The notes under the pieces were generated by a model. That model had not been told where the DNA came from. It worked only from the letters and a program-made list of their open reading frames with translations, and did no database searches. The position numbers were made by a program, and so were the translations under genes. 64,000 nt of DNA from Sipunculus nudus (lineage: Eukaryota; Annelida; Sipuncula; Golfingiida; Sipunculidae), in contig CM049317.1 in assembly GCA_026874595.1 (NCBI GenBank), forward strand, positions 59,014,118-59,078,117, in the 5' to 3' direction. Shown here piece by piece: positions 47,600 through 59,195 of the stretch (positions within the stretch are counted from its first letter, which is position 1; every line of letters starts with the position of its first letter).

Positions 47600-48984
47600 G
47601 CTGAAATAAAGTTAAAAGGTGCGATTAAGATTCCCAACACTACCTTTTGGCCCGGTAATTTTAGCTGTTCATGTATTGATACATATTTCTATTTGAAAAA
47701 AAGCACCCTCATTTAGCTGTTTCAAGGGTCTCGTAAAACACATAAGGAGAGACCAGTAATTATACTAATAAACGGAATAGAAGGTAGAATAATGTAAAAA
47801 AAAAAAAAACAGGAAATGCCTATATGCGACTAGCCATGACTACACGACACTCAGGCCTTTTAAAATAAGCTGATAGCCGCCTGCGAGTCATGATACAAGC
47901 CATAATATAACACCCATTCTAAGGGTCGAATCAAAATATTTGTTGGTGGTAATATGTGACATCAGAGGCTTATATGGTCATGTTATATTTGCTAAATAAT
48001 AAAGAAAAATGTGTTACACAAAATTAATCACATTTATTAATCTCTTTTCTTCTTTATTGCACCGATTCACACGAAGCCCTCAAGGCGTCAAGACGGACGC
48101 GGAGTCAAACTTTCAGGTGAATCCAGCCTCGTTATTATTAACTGCTGCATGAATACACGAAAGTCAATCGTTAATATAATATTTATTATTTTTCCAACAT
48201 AATGTAATATTATGTCTTACCTCGGGAAAATTACAGATCGACAACCAGATGAAAATGAAAATGTGCTGATAGAAATGGCGTGCACATTTGCATATACTAG
48301 AATGGATGCGAACCCAATAGCTTGTACTGCCACCTCAACGTCTCCCGACTTCAGTGACTTAAAAATAGACGTTTGGGCAGCCGCTAATATTGGACGTACC
48401 AAATTGACATAACTTAAAATGAAAATGTGACAGGAAAGATACAGTTGAAAAACTTCCACACACTACACCCGCATTCACTAAGTAGTTTACCGCATACGTC
48501 TTACTGCCTAAATCTTTAAATGACAGCTCTGAGGGGTGGGGGTTGCAAAACCACTGTTTCAAGAAAACACATTTTTAGCATTTTATTAATCCTTAAAATC
48601 TAAAACTCTTCCTTGAATTGTTTGAGCATATTATTCCCTTTACGTACATTGCAACCCCCTATCCCCTAGAGCCTAGAGGGCTGACGATTTCAGGAATATT
48701 AAGCTTTTGGTGAGATTTAGAATTTATACTCTCACAAGTGCTTATCCTGTGGCTGAGGTCATTGCCGAGTTGACAGTGCTAAACTGTTAATAAATGTGCC
48801 AATAATTTTTCAACCAATCACACCCAATGTTTTTATATGGAAAAATAAAAAGAAATAAATGCATTACTCCTGGAATTAGGTTTGGGTACTGCAAAATCTT
48901 CCGGGTCAAAGATAACACAGTGTTGTCGCCTGTTAGTTACCTGTAACAGATAATTCTGTTGTGAATGCTCGTTAGAGTGAACAG

Positions 48985-49190
48985 TTACATACACCAAACA
49001 TTCCCTGGTGATACCAACTGTTGTCAGGCCGTCCTCTCAGCTCAAGTGAACTGAATCAAGCTCTGTAGAAATCCCAAAAGTTGACACAGTTCAGCATTGA
49101 CGAAGTGTATCAGTAGATAAATTACCCGACTCGTAGTGAATGTGGGATCAGGACCCGGAACTCGCCCTTGGGGATTGATTCAAGTGTACA
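48985..49190 (+). repeat. direct repeat, left copy
   Basis: ACATTCCCTGGTGATACCA through GGATTGATTC is repeated at 52085-52273. The pair marks a local duplication into which a LINE was inserted. Confidence 0.85.
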
Positions 49191-50990
49191 TCAAGATAAG
49201 ATAACATTTATTTGCCTTCAGTTCCCAGATTTTTTGTTGACCTGCGATGCATTACATGAAAATAAACTAATACAAATAAATACATAAATATAACACAGAA
49301 CGTATTTGACTGTGCATGTAAAAAATGACCATGTAAGAATAAGCTGCAGATTAAACACATAATTCAAACATTAAATGTCTAGAGGGTTGTGAGTTAAAAA
49401 GTTTAATACTGTATGGCACTAGAATTTTTAAAGGAGTAGTTCTTCAGCATTTTACATCTAAGCGTGTTCCTAAAGGTAAAACCTGAGCTCTGAATGTGGG
49501 GGATGTAGCGTGTCGTTTATGATCTTTGATATGAAGGCCATTGATTTGGTTTCACAGATTTCTTGGTGTGTGAAGAAGATTTAGTTATTCTACAACTTCT
49601 CTTCCATGTATTATTGAGCTGATTCTTAAACTTATCAGATATATTTGTAAACCAGCACTCCAGTGCATAAGTTAGGACACTTGAAATAACTGAATTATAA
49701 AACATAGTAATAATTCATGGTTCTGTCGTAATAAGCTTTCTTAGATAATACAGGTAATATAATCTTTTGTTTGCTTTCTTAGATTGATTCAACACATGTT
49801 CGATCCAATTCAGATTTCTGTCAATAGTACATCCCAAGTATTTATAATTTTCTACAACATCTACATTTTCATTTTTGATAGCAACATGGGTTATTACAGA
49901 ATTTAATCTCCTGAAATCAAAGTCTTCTTCTTTAGTCTTCTTAACATATAATTGAAGGTAATGTTCCTCACACCAACCAGTCACATATTGAATGGTTTTC
50001 CTGAAGAGGGATCCATCATACATGTGTGTCTGGCCTAAAATGATTGTCATTTACATAATTTATAATTTTACAAGCTAAAAAGGCTCACAGACAAATTATT
50101 TGTAAATAAGATGGGCCACCTTGGCATCTTGTGGGCCACCAGTATTAATGATTAAAACTGAAGAAGTTTTTTTGCTTGTTCTTACATGTTATCTTCCATC
50201 TGAGAGAAAATCAAGAATCCATAGACAGTATAGGAATGAGGAATGTTATACCTGCAGAGCTGACTGATGATGATGTGCGGCAGTATTGTGTTGAAGGCTG
50301 GAGAATAAATAATAAAATGTAATATCGCATAATTTCTAGGGTCCTTGTCCAAGTGTTGATAAATATAATGAGTGAGTGTGGCAATCGCATCACTTGTGCA
50401 TCTGTTGGGTGAATATGCAAGCTAATGTTAACCCAGAATTGGTTTAACAATTGGTAGTCATCTCTTAAGAACTATTCGCTCCAAAGATTTTTGCGCGAAC
50501 GGATGTAAGTGCAACAGGGCTGAGATGGTTCATCTCTTTAGGAGTGTCATTTTTGGCGACTGGAATTATTTCTGTCCTCCATAATTTTAGTAGAATACAA
50601 AAGAATACAGACAGTTTGTAAATGTAATGTATGATAATAAACAAACTATTTCTACAGGTTTTAATTAATGTAACACTATTTCTTTCAGGATCACAAGCAT
50701 TCTTTACGTTGATCTTAATTAACACCTTGTTCACATCTTTTAGATCAATAAGGATGCCATCATCGCATGATTCTAAAATTGCGCTCAGACTGCTCCTAGT
50801 GTCATCTTTTTCTTTTGGGAGGTCACTGTCATCAAAGCGTCACAGAATGCATTCAATTTGTCAGTATAGCCATTTTCAGATAGCAGTGGGAATTCCGTCT
50901 TGCTTTTATTTATACCATTTTATTCCTTAAGACCCTTCCAAGCATCTTTGATTGCTGTCTATGGAACAGTTTTTCTTTTTTTTTTAATAT
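49190..50990 (-). mobile_element. CR1/Rex1-like LINE, 5'-truncated and decayed
   Basis: Minus-strand reading shows remnants of one reverse transcriptase: WRTEIIPVAKNDTPKEMNHL and SPVALTSV (about 50590-50490), then YVKKTKEEDFDFR and ENYKYLGCTIDRNLNW with KRLYYLYYLRKL (50050-49715), then VLTYALECWF (49705-49517). Frames change and stops intervene. The PVALTSV and YKYLG...RLYYLRKL motifs are typical of CR1/Rex1-type elements. Insertion ends were judged from the interrupted direct repeat (left flank near 49190, right flank near 50990). Confidence 0.82.
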
Positions 50991-51289
50991 TGTTACTTAT
51001 AATTCCACATGTTGTATCAAATTACATTTGTAGCCAAGATACCTGTATATGATGTTTGACTATCGCATTAACCTTTATTCATGTTGCAAGTAACTGTTGA
51101 CTGATAAGAAAAATAAGCCATGTACTGACATAATTTACAGGTGAGATTATCATGTATTTAATATCATAAATGTTTATCTCCCATAACATATATGAATATA
51201 TATATATGTGTGTGTGTGTGTGTGTTCGATCTCGATCCTCCTACCAGTGGGCCCTCTACTGATTCTACCTGACCTCCAGCACTTTATAT

Positions 51290-52044
51290 AAATGGAATAG
51301 TGCTACATTTATTAAGGTATTTGTGTTTCACCTAATTTATTATGTTATCATAAAGGCCAAGGACATAATGACCTTATATATGTTCGACTCTATCTTCGAA
51401 ATATATACATATATATATCACATTTCTATATATATCATATTTCTTGTCAAAGACACACATTTTCAAACAAATAAAAAAAAACGCATGTTTATTTCAGCCT
51501 GTTTTCTGAAGTCACAGTGACGGTGAGCGATGACCTCTCGTGGGCCAAGGTCACACATCCGGGCTTTCAGTTTATTGACTTGGATAGAAACTGTCACTGC
51601 GTTGATGTATATATAATATGCTATGAGTAATACATGCTTCAAATTCCATGAATTGCTTTACTAAATTAACGTAAAGGTTTCCTGTGTGTATGCACGTGTA
51701 CTTTATATCTTAAATTTGAAATGTATTTTCTAATACATACAATATTACTATATGCAGTGCTAGTGAGGATAACCACTCACTAATTTTATTTTCTAATACA
51801 TACATTTATTTTGTCAGTAGTTGAAAGAAGATAATTTTGTTTTTATTTCATTGCAGTTTCATGGTTTCTTTCCTTCTGTATTTATTGATAGTTACACCAT
51901 GAAAGTCATTGAAAGCAAAAGAATCTGGAGTTTCATCATGTACTACTCATACGGGTCAAAGAAATGTTTTCTTCCGTTTTCTTCTGTTTTAATTAAACGA
52001 CATTTTTAAGGAAGATCCTTGTTTTCTGCACCCCTTGAGTACAC
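51290..52044 (+). pseudogene. double-hotdog thioesterase-like, copy 5, inverted relic
   Basis: Plus-strand mirror of the hotdog 5' region: upstream flank with AAGGACATAATGACC (about 51358), AT tract, exon-1 relic 51499-51592 (LFSEVTVTVSDDLSWAKVTH, the start ATG changed to CTG, donor lost) and an exon-2 remnant about 51888-52044 with an internal deletion, ending at CCCTTGAGTACAC. It faces opposite to copies 1-4. Confidence 0.85.
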
Positions 52045-52069
52045 TTGTTGTGAATACATATATGAATGA

Positions 52070-52280
52070 ACAGTTTCATACAACAAACATTCCCTGGTGA
52101 TACCAGCTGTTGTCAGGCTGTCCTCTATGCTCGGGTGAGCCGAATCAAGCTCTGAAGAAAACCTAACAGTAGACTCAGTTCGGTATTGACGAAGTGGATC
52201 AGTAGATAAATAACTCGACTTGTAGTGAATATTGGTTCAGAAACTTGAACTCGCCCTTTTGGATTGATTTAAATGTGTAT
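52070..52280 (+). repeat. direct repeat, right copy
   Basis: Partner of 48985-49190. The block at 52312-52450 likewise repeats 51060-51200. Confidence 0.85.
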
Positions 52281-52451
52281 TACTTATAAGTCCACATAGA
52301 CACCTTGATAATATGATTATCGCATTAACCTGTATTCGTATTCCAAGTTACTGTTGACTGATAAGAGGACTAAGCAATATATACTGCCTAATTTTCAGGT
52401 GACATGCATGTAAGTGATATAATTAATGTTAATCTTCAATAACCCGTATGA

Positions 52452-52452
<1 letters not shown>

Positions 52453-52491
<39 letters not shown>
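52453..52491. repeat. (AT)n microsatellite
   Basis: About 19 AT units. Confidence 0.95.
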
Positions 52492-52494
<3 letters not shown>

Positions 52495-52559
52495 AAATGA
52501 TAATGATAGCAGTGGTAGCATTCATCTTGTTTAAGAGGTCTCGCTAAACTCAATAAAAC

Positions 52560-53390
52560 CAAAGTTTTACCCAGCACAACTGGCAATGATTCCTCACATG
52601 ATTCCGAAAACCCTCACCAATATCGGCCCAAGCCGCAACCGTTGCGAAGGTCCCAAAGGGAACATCGTCCTTCAGATAGGTAAACTCCATGAATAATTAG
52701 CGTACCACGATATGTATTAATTTTTATTAGATAGTTGTCGAGGACGACAATTTTTGGGGAGGGGGAGGATGTTACGGTTTGTTCAATATTATTATATACC
52801 TAGTATATCGCCCACCGTTCGCTCTATTGTCATTAAACTAATTACAATGGCCATTAAGCAGCTAGGCCATTTCGCTATTTTATTGGTCGTAATTGGTTGC
52901 AAATTAGTCATTCGTTATCATGAACTGTAGTAATTAACAGGAGCGATAGAGCGAAAAGTTGAGGTCACCGCGAATGCTCAGGATGAACTGTCCAGGAGAC
53001 TCAGACCAGCTCTCACTCACCGTGTTGGTTGAAAGTTTAAGTGTAATATAAAACAACCTGGTTTACGCTGGTCTAACAACCTCTTCACGTGCATGGTAAC
53101 CTATTGTTTTTAAAGTATAATCTATCATTTTGTATTATTTTTATATTCTAAGTATTTCATTTACATTTGTATTGTAACTTGTACTTATATATAACTCTCA
53201 CGTTGATCATAAATTCCTTGAATTTTATACCTGGAACAGGGCCCTGCTCAAAACAGAAAAGTTCTTCTGATGCAGACTACCCTGCAAAATGTTGTTATAA
53301 ATAAATAAACAGACTGATGTGAGAGACTTTTGCTTTTGCTGGGGTCTTGTGTCTGTTTGAGTGCTGCATTTAACTACTGACAAGCTGCAT
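52560..53390 (+). mobile_element. 3' end of another LTR retrotransposon
   Basis: A frame with SENPHQYRPKPQPLRRSQRE followed by HRPSDR and TAA resembles the basic C-terminal end of gypsy polyproteins. It is followed by a purine tract (52756-52769) and TGTTACGG at 52770, where an LTR would begin. An AATAAATAAA signal is at about 53301. No second LTR is in the window, so the right end (about 53390) is a guess. Confidence 0.6.
52756..52769 (+). promoter_or_regulatory. polypurine tract of LTR remnant
   Basis: GGGGAGGGGGAGGA directly before TGTTACGG. Confidence 0.65.
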
Positions 53391-56300
53391 CAAACGTCCT
53401 GCACAACTGATGATTTTTTTTTATTTTTAGTAGGATTAGTTGTCATATGTGGTATAGCAGGCCAGGACTAGGGTTTATTAAAGCGTTCCAAGTGCTGTTA
53501 CCATAACTATGTTTATCTATGGTGAAACTAAATGATATATTGTTCCAGAAATGTTAATGAACTTCTGTGTTTGAAGACAATATCTATATAAAGCGTATAA
53601 TATTTCAATGCTTTCATAGAAAACTATAACCAAATATAGCATTCAATTCCAATTTATTAAAATTTGAGAGTCTGCTTTATTTATTTTTTTTTTTTTTTGC
53701 TTTTCAGTGGTATAATTTATCAAATGTGCCCGTGCATCAGAAGCCATCTTTGTTTCGGTGGTCATATTTCAAGTGTTTCAATGACATCATCCGATCAGCC
53801 ACTATCAACTGAGACAAATTTTGCCTATGACCAATAACTGCCCATTTAAATCCACCATTGCTCGTTGTAACCATTATTAGTTTTAGCTAGAGTTGAGGGA
53901 TTCACTTGACCAAGAGTTGTAATCATTCAGGCTGATAAGTGCAGGGTCTGGGGCTATATATTTCTACAATGCTTCCCTAGTATCATAATTAATTGTTGTA
54001 GGTTTATTCTCAAGCATTTTAATCCCTATATAATGGGTCTTTCTGCACAACATTGTAATACAAGGGAGTATGGTCATAAAAAGGAAAGCAAATTTGTGGA
54101 ATTTATGTCCTCCGCTTCCGCCTCTTGTTGTCATTCATGTCATTCTTTTTGCCTTATCAATGTTTTTGTTTTATTTTTACCTGAAAATCTCCACATGTCA
54201 CAGAGGCTGTGTTTTAGCTTTCATAGTGCCCTGAAGATGTCTCAACATGTCGTCATTTTGGTTGTGAAATAAGAACAAAATTTATTTTTTTAAGTTTTGG
54301 AGCTGGTTAGAATAAATTTTCAGACAGACACTCAAAACGAACCTAACCAAGGAATGCATGAGACCAATCGGTGACCAAAATTTGAATAAAGTTGGATAAT
54401 ATTTAGGAAAGTTATCGCACGGTAACGAAAACCTGATGAACGGACAAACAGACGGACAGACAGACACACAGACAAACCAAAATCAATGTCCCCGTTCCGA
54501 GGAAGCCGGGGACAATAAACAATCTAAAACTCTTAGAGCCGGAAAGACGATAATTTTCAGTGGTGAACAAAAAAAAAGTTACCGTGTGGGGCAACAAAGG
54601 TAAATGTACCTTCTTCCTGTTTAAGAAGGAGTGGTTCATACCTCTTAAGTTCTTTTCTTCATAGTGAGATCAATTTTATACAAGAATAATAACAACAGCC
54701 CAGTAGGGCTGTATCAAAATACCGATATTATATCGATGCGCCATATCGATACAGTTACGGGGACGTTATGCATGTTACATCTTCGTATCGAAGAAACACC
54801 AAAAAAAACCCAGCAAACCTATTACCCGAGTTATTTATTAAGCTAAAGCTTTTAAGACTTAAATAAAGTCACGTATTGTCGTATGATTGACTGGATGAGG
54901 AATGTATACACGTACAGTTTTATAGGTGTTTAGATGACAATGACAGACTAATATTATATAGTCCTTTTTATTTGTTTGCGAAAGAAATCTTCATCGACAA
55001 AGCTTTTTATAAGAAATGATACACAAGCAAAAATGCTAGCCTTATAGCCCAGTTATATAGCTCAGTTTATGTATCAGGCACATTATGGTACTAAATTAGT
55101 TTCAATATCACCAGTAAGACCAAATCATATGGAGCCTGGAGAGGTTATTGTATGGGCTATTACTAAATAATTTTCTTCCAATTGGCAAAACTCATGGCAA
55201 AGCAACAAACCAACTCTTTTAGTTTGCAGCATCGTCAACAGGTAGTATTGTAAATCAATTGTGCGAATACAAGGCCAAAATCTATTTGGACATAGGTGTA
55301 CCGTGCCACTCTCTGTCGCATAACGGGGTACTTCAGCCACTGTGCCCTGACAATGAACCATCGACTTGCCATCCGCTAATAATCCCTTGAATACTGTATC
55401 AGACACGCAGGAAATCTTAAGTTTATGTTGTTAAGTTTAAAGAATAGTTTTGACACGTTCTAAAATAGTTATTTAGTTAAAAAATTGCCGTAGAGAATAT
55501 AAAAAAAGCATTTTTTTGGTAATATAGGCATTAATCATCAGGGTCAAACTGCAGTTCTTATATGAACTATTTATAAACTATATGATTTGCACATAGAACC
55601 GAAAATATTGCAATGCTTTTTATATAAACATTAAACATTCCACTTTAGTAATAGGAGTATATTTTGAGGTAGGTACAATGTTTATTGATTGCAGGACTAA
55701 CCAGTACCTCTTGATAAATATATGATTGTTGTTAGAATCACGTGGCCTAATACCACCCCTGCATCTAAGCACGCTTTTTTAGTTAACATTTATATTTTTT
55801 AAAGCTGTGTCATCGACAAAACAATGCAAAGTAGAGCCAAGTAAAAAATATAAAACACATTTAAACGATAGAATTAAATCGTATAATTGCCAATCCCTAT
55901 GAGAAACAACTGGATTTCGGCGTTAATCTAGGCACATCACACAGTAGCGTATATATATCTCTGAAGAACGAGGGGATGATTACATTGACCAGCCCTCCTT
56001 TGGTAAAAGTTCCCCCCCCCCCTGTATAGACGCATCTGAGAGCACACAACAGCGGACAGCTTGACATTACCTGGATGTCTCTGTGTGGAGAATGCACACT
56101 CTCCACGTGATAAAGGTGACAGTGAAATTTATTATACGGTATTCTCCCTTCACGGTATTCTTTTATTTTTTTACATAATGTACACATATACATATGAAAA
56201 GAATACAACACGGTATTCTTCCTGGTAACCTATTTTTATCGCCTGTAGAATTCTGACAACCATGCTGATTAATATTATTACTATCATCACACAGACGCCC

Positions 56301-56411
56301 ATATCTTTAACAATTCACTCTTTTATATACACGCGGATATATTTTGTCTGCTTGTTTAGATTTATACCTCTCTGACTGAAATCTGACTTTCTGTATGTAT
56401 GCCTGCCTCGC

Positions 56412-56456
<45 letters not shown>

Positions 56457-57824
56457 GAGTATTTGACATTGGTTCAATTGCTGAAGGTGCCCATTCACCG
56501 ACCTTTGGAATACGAATTCATGTGATTTCTGGTTTCCTCTGTGAATAAATTAATGATCTACGGGCGAGTCTGGTTATGAAAAGTTAAAGTTCATATAATG
56601 CCTTCGTGAAGGATGGATTATTTTTTTTATCAACAACATGTTTGTAAACACAGTAATGTTGACAAACGGGAAAACATGTAACCTAAGGTGGTACGTTGCA
56701 AATATGCGCAGGCAGACGGGTCACTTGTTACAAAACCCCATTTGCAAAGCCATGGCTTATCTGACTTGCCGCCGGATGCCTATGCTGAATTTGTTTTGAT
56801 AATTTTTGCGGGCCCACACATATAATAAATATATTGATATAGACAAAACAAGCAGCCGGTGTGTTGTGATATCCACGTTTTCTGGCCTAATTTTATCAAG
56901 GTCATATTGGGCCCCTTTAATTGAGTATAAAAACATACCTATCTCCGGCAGCAAAGAAAATTGTCAAGGTACTATATATTACATAAACAAATGGCCCATG
57001 AGCCATGATGCTCAGCTGAAACTAACACACTACTTAAGGCCATACCACATGTAGATCACGAATGAACTAATCTTGGATTTGCAAGAAGCGTTTACCAGAA
57101 CATGTTTGTGTATTGATAAGCTTTACGATCCGATTCTAATGGTTATATTTACTGTTTATGCCCTGCTAAGTATCAGACTGAGGCTGACGCCTTGCATTCT
57201 CAACAAGAGCCAAAAGAGTCTTACGTGCACGCTATGAACAACTATGCATAATTATGGGTAACAAAGAAAAACTGCAGTCAACCTGCAAAAATACTGCAGT
57301 ATGCTGCAGTCCACGATAAGGCGATACGTAAATGTACATTCCATTTGGAAGCAGTAAAACGTGAAGGGCTATGCACCCCCCCCCCCCCCCACACCAGGCT
57401 GTACTGATTTTTGTACAGGCATAGTTCGAGTCAGAACACTCTCTGCTCGAGTGAGTGGATCCTTTCCTGTCTGCGTGTATACACTTTATTCCGAGCAACA
57501 GAGATACAATCATTTACGACAACACGTGATCAACACAAATCTCATTATTAAACCTGCACGGGCAGAGTTCACCGAAAACTGGAGCAGATCAATAGAACAC
57601 CTCAGCCTAAGGAAAAGCAATACTACCAGGTCCTGCGCCATGAGGAACTGCCACATATATCTGACGAATACGCGTGCAGACATTCATGAACTTCGTTGAA
57701 TTGCGGAAATTGGACAGAATATAAGGTTTATGTTTGCAGCTCGCTTTTCACCATTGTTACATATTATTTGCGGACGTATACGAATTCACTTGGTGTGTCG
57801 TATGGCCCAGCCAGGCGTGACAGT
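53391..57824. other. intergenic, no supported gene
   Basis: Holds an (ACAG)n-type stretch at 54440-54475, an ATCGATACAG stretch near 54740-54765 like hAT termini, C-runs near 56010 and 57377, and a (CT)n tract at 56410-56452. A minus-strand frame at 55406-55125 has HLCPNRFW and LLCHEFCQL, faintly recalling zinc peptidases, but lacks a complete HExxH. Confidence 0.65.
56645..56890 (+). repeat. dispersed repeat, copy B
   Basis: Related to 6690-6950 in the same orientation: AACATGTAACCTAAG, TTGCAAA, TTGCCGCCGGATG, GCGGGCC and TTTTCTGGCC in the same order. Confidence 0.75.
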
Positions 57825-58166
57825 TTAGCTCTGTGCGAGTTCTGCGTTTGCGTGCATGGTAAGCGATGTGCCGTGTCTGTGTATAGCTATTTTAAGAGTC
57901 CTCGGAAATCCCAGGGCCACCAGGAACGAAAAGTAGCTACATACGATCACACTTAACTGAAGAATCATCATAATTACAAGTCCCTCGTTGGTGACGTGTA
58001 CTTTTCTTATCTGATCCAACCAAAATATGCTTGACCAAGCATGCACAGTTACAGCAAACGGTATCACCAGTGACATACATAAATTAAATAATCTGAGAAA
58101 ACGCATCATATACGGAATACTTGATAAAAAATGGGAAAACTTGGAGAAGCTGATATAATTAACCAT
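57825..58166 (-). CDS. hypothetical membrane protein fragment
   Basis: A 113-codon minus-strand frame with two strongly hydrophobic stretches: LCMSLVIPFAVTVHAW, and GLVIMMILQLSVIVCSYFSF followed by LVALG. Short charged links and a polar C-terminus complete it. It could be one exon of a multi-pass receptor or channel, but no family motif is seen, and no flanking exons were found on this strand. Chance cannot be excluded. Confidence 0.25.
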   Translation of the reverse strand: MVNYISFSKFSHFLSSIPYMMRFLRLFNLCMSLVIPFAVTVHAWSSIFWLDQIRKVHVTNEGLVIMMILQLSVIVCSYFSFLVALGFPRTLKIAIHRHGTSLTMHANAELAQS

Positions 58167-58668
58167 CTTCGTGAATGTATCTCGAATTTGGTGACCTCAT
58201 ATCGCCTGGAGAGCAATTATCGAGTTTGATGGTGTAACTAACACCCTTCGCCTACAAACGACACAGGTGTGTATTGCAGTTTTTGGCACCATCTCTTGCT
58301 CCTCGAGTATATGTCCCTGGCTAGTGTGCATTTATTCTCTTTATCTGACTGTTGTTAATTGACGGTGTTGTTGTGTTTTCCTGGCTTATCGCATCCTTCG
58401 GCGAAATATATAGCCTAACAAATACATTTGATTATGTTATATGAAAGAGGAAAATTAACAGATTTTGGTTTAGCTGGAATTAATACTTCGTAATTAAGAC
58501 CATTGTGGAGAAATGTTAATCTACTTCGGAGTTACTTTCATTATTGGTGCATCTAGGGTGGACACAGTTCCTGTACACTCGAAGGAAAGGGGCTTTCTAA
58601 TTTGAGATATTTGCATTTTACGGAAGTGTCGTCCCAGAGTGAGTTATAATAGGGGATATTACACATAC

Positions 58669-59069
58669 ATGATGGCGGCTCTTCAAGTTGAAGACTTAGT
58701 GTCAGAAATATTGACAAACAGGGAGCACATGGTGCAGGTTTACATGGACAAGACAAGTTCGTCCACATTGAGCCAGTTGTTACTTAAGGAGCTGGACTTT
58801 GAAACTTTACTAGCGGGAGAGCTTAAACAGTGCCCTACGTCACCGTTTTTGGTGGAATTCGGCGTCCATTCTATATCTTCGTTTCACTTGGCGGCCATGT
58901 TGGGAAGGGATCAGATATTAAATCTTTTCCTCCTACCAAAAATCATTTCTGTTGATTCTGCACTGCAGCCAGGTGTCACTGCATTACATCTCGCGAGTTT
59001 TATGGGTCACGTGACAACATGTCGTCTGCTGCTGGAAGTTCACGGAGCCGAGGTCAACAGAAAGGACAG
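58669..59069 (+). CDS. ankyrin-repeat protein, exon 1
   Basis: ATG at 58669 (a second ATG follows directly and has a better context, ATGATGG). An in-frame TGA lies upstream at 58603. The N-terminal region, about 70 residues, is helical with no known domain (VEDLVSEILTNREHMVQVYM). It is followed by a partial ankyrin-like SISSFHLAAMLGRDQILNLFL and a clear ankyrin repeat (GVTALHLASFMGHVTTCRLLL). GTTTG donor at 59070; the codon is split and completes as Arg with the next exon. Ankyrin repeats bind proteins, and the partner is unknown. The frame past 59069 is intron. Confidence 0.85.
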
Positions 59070-59159
59070 GTTTGTTATACATTTCTTTGTTGTAATAATA
59101 GTTGCATAAAGGTTTTGTTGAAACTGCTAATGTATTATGATAATAATGATAATGATGAT

Positions 59160-59195
<36 letters not shown>

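Larger units (their letters stand above)
37850..48975. repeat. tandem unit 3 of 3
   Basis: Same landmark order as units 1 and 2. Its end is recognised by the 48690-48975 block, which equals the sequence just before the unit 1/2 and 2/3 junctions. It carries extra material at about 45850-48690 with a fourth, fossil hotdog copy. Confidence 0.75.

Noticed and set aside
48212-48459. Overlapping frames on both strands near 48212-48459
   Set aside because: No domain, no splice context and no counterpart in other units.
55125-55406. Zinc metallopeptidase (HLCPNRFW...LLCHEFCQL)
   Set aside because: The second His of HExxH is absent, there is no signal or flanking exon, and the similarity is faint.
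57361-57956. Two plus-strand frames with a Cys-rich stretch
   Set aside because: The first runs over a poly-C tract; the two overlap a minus-strand frame and show no domain.
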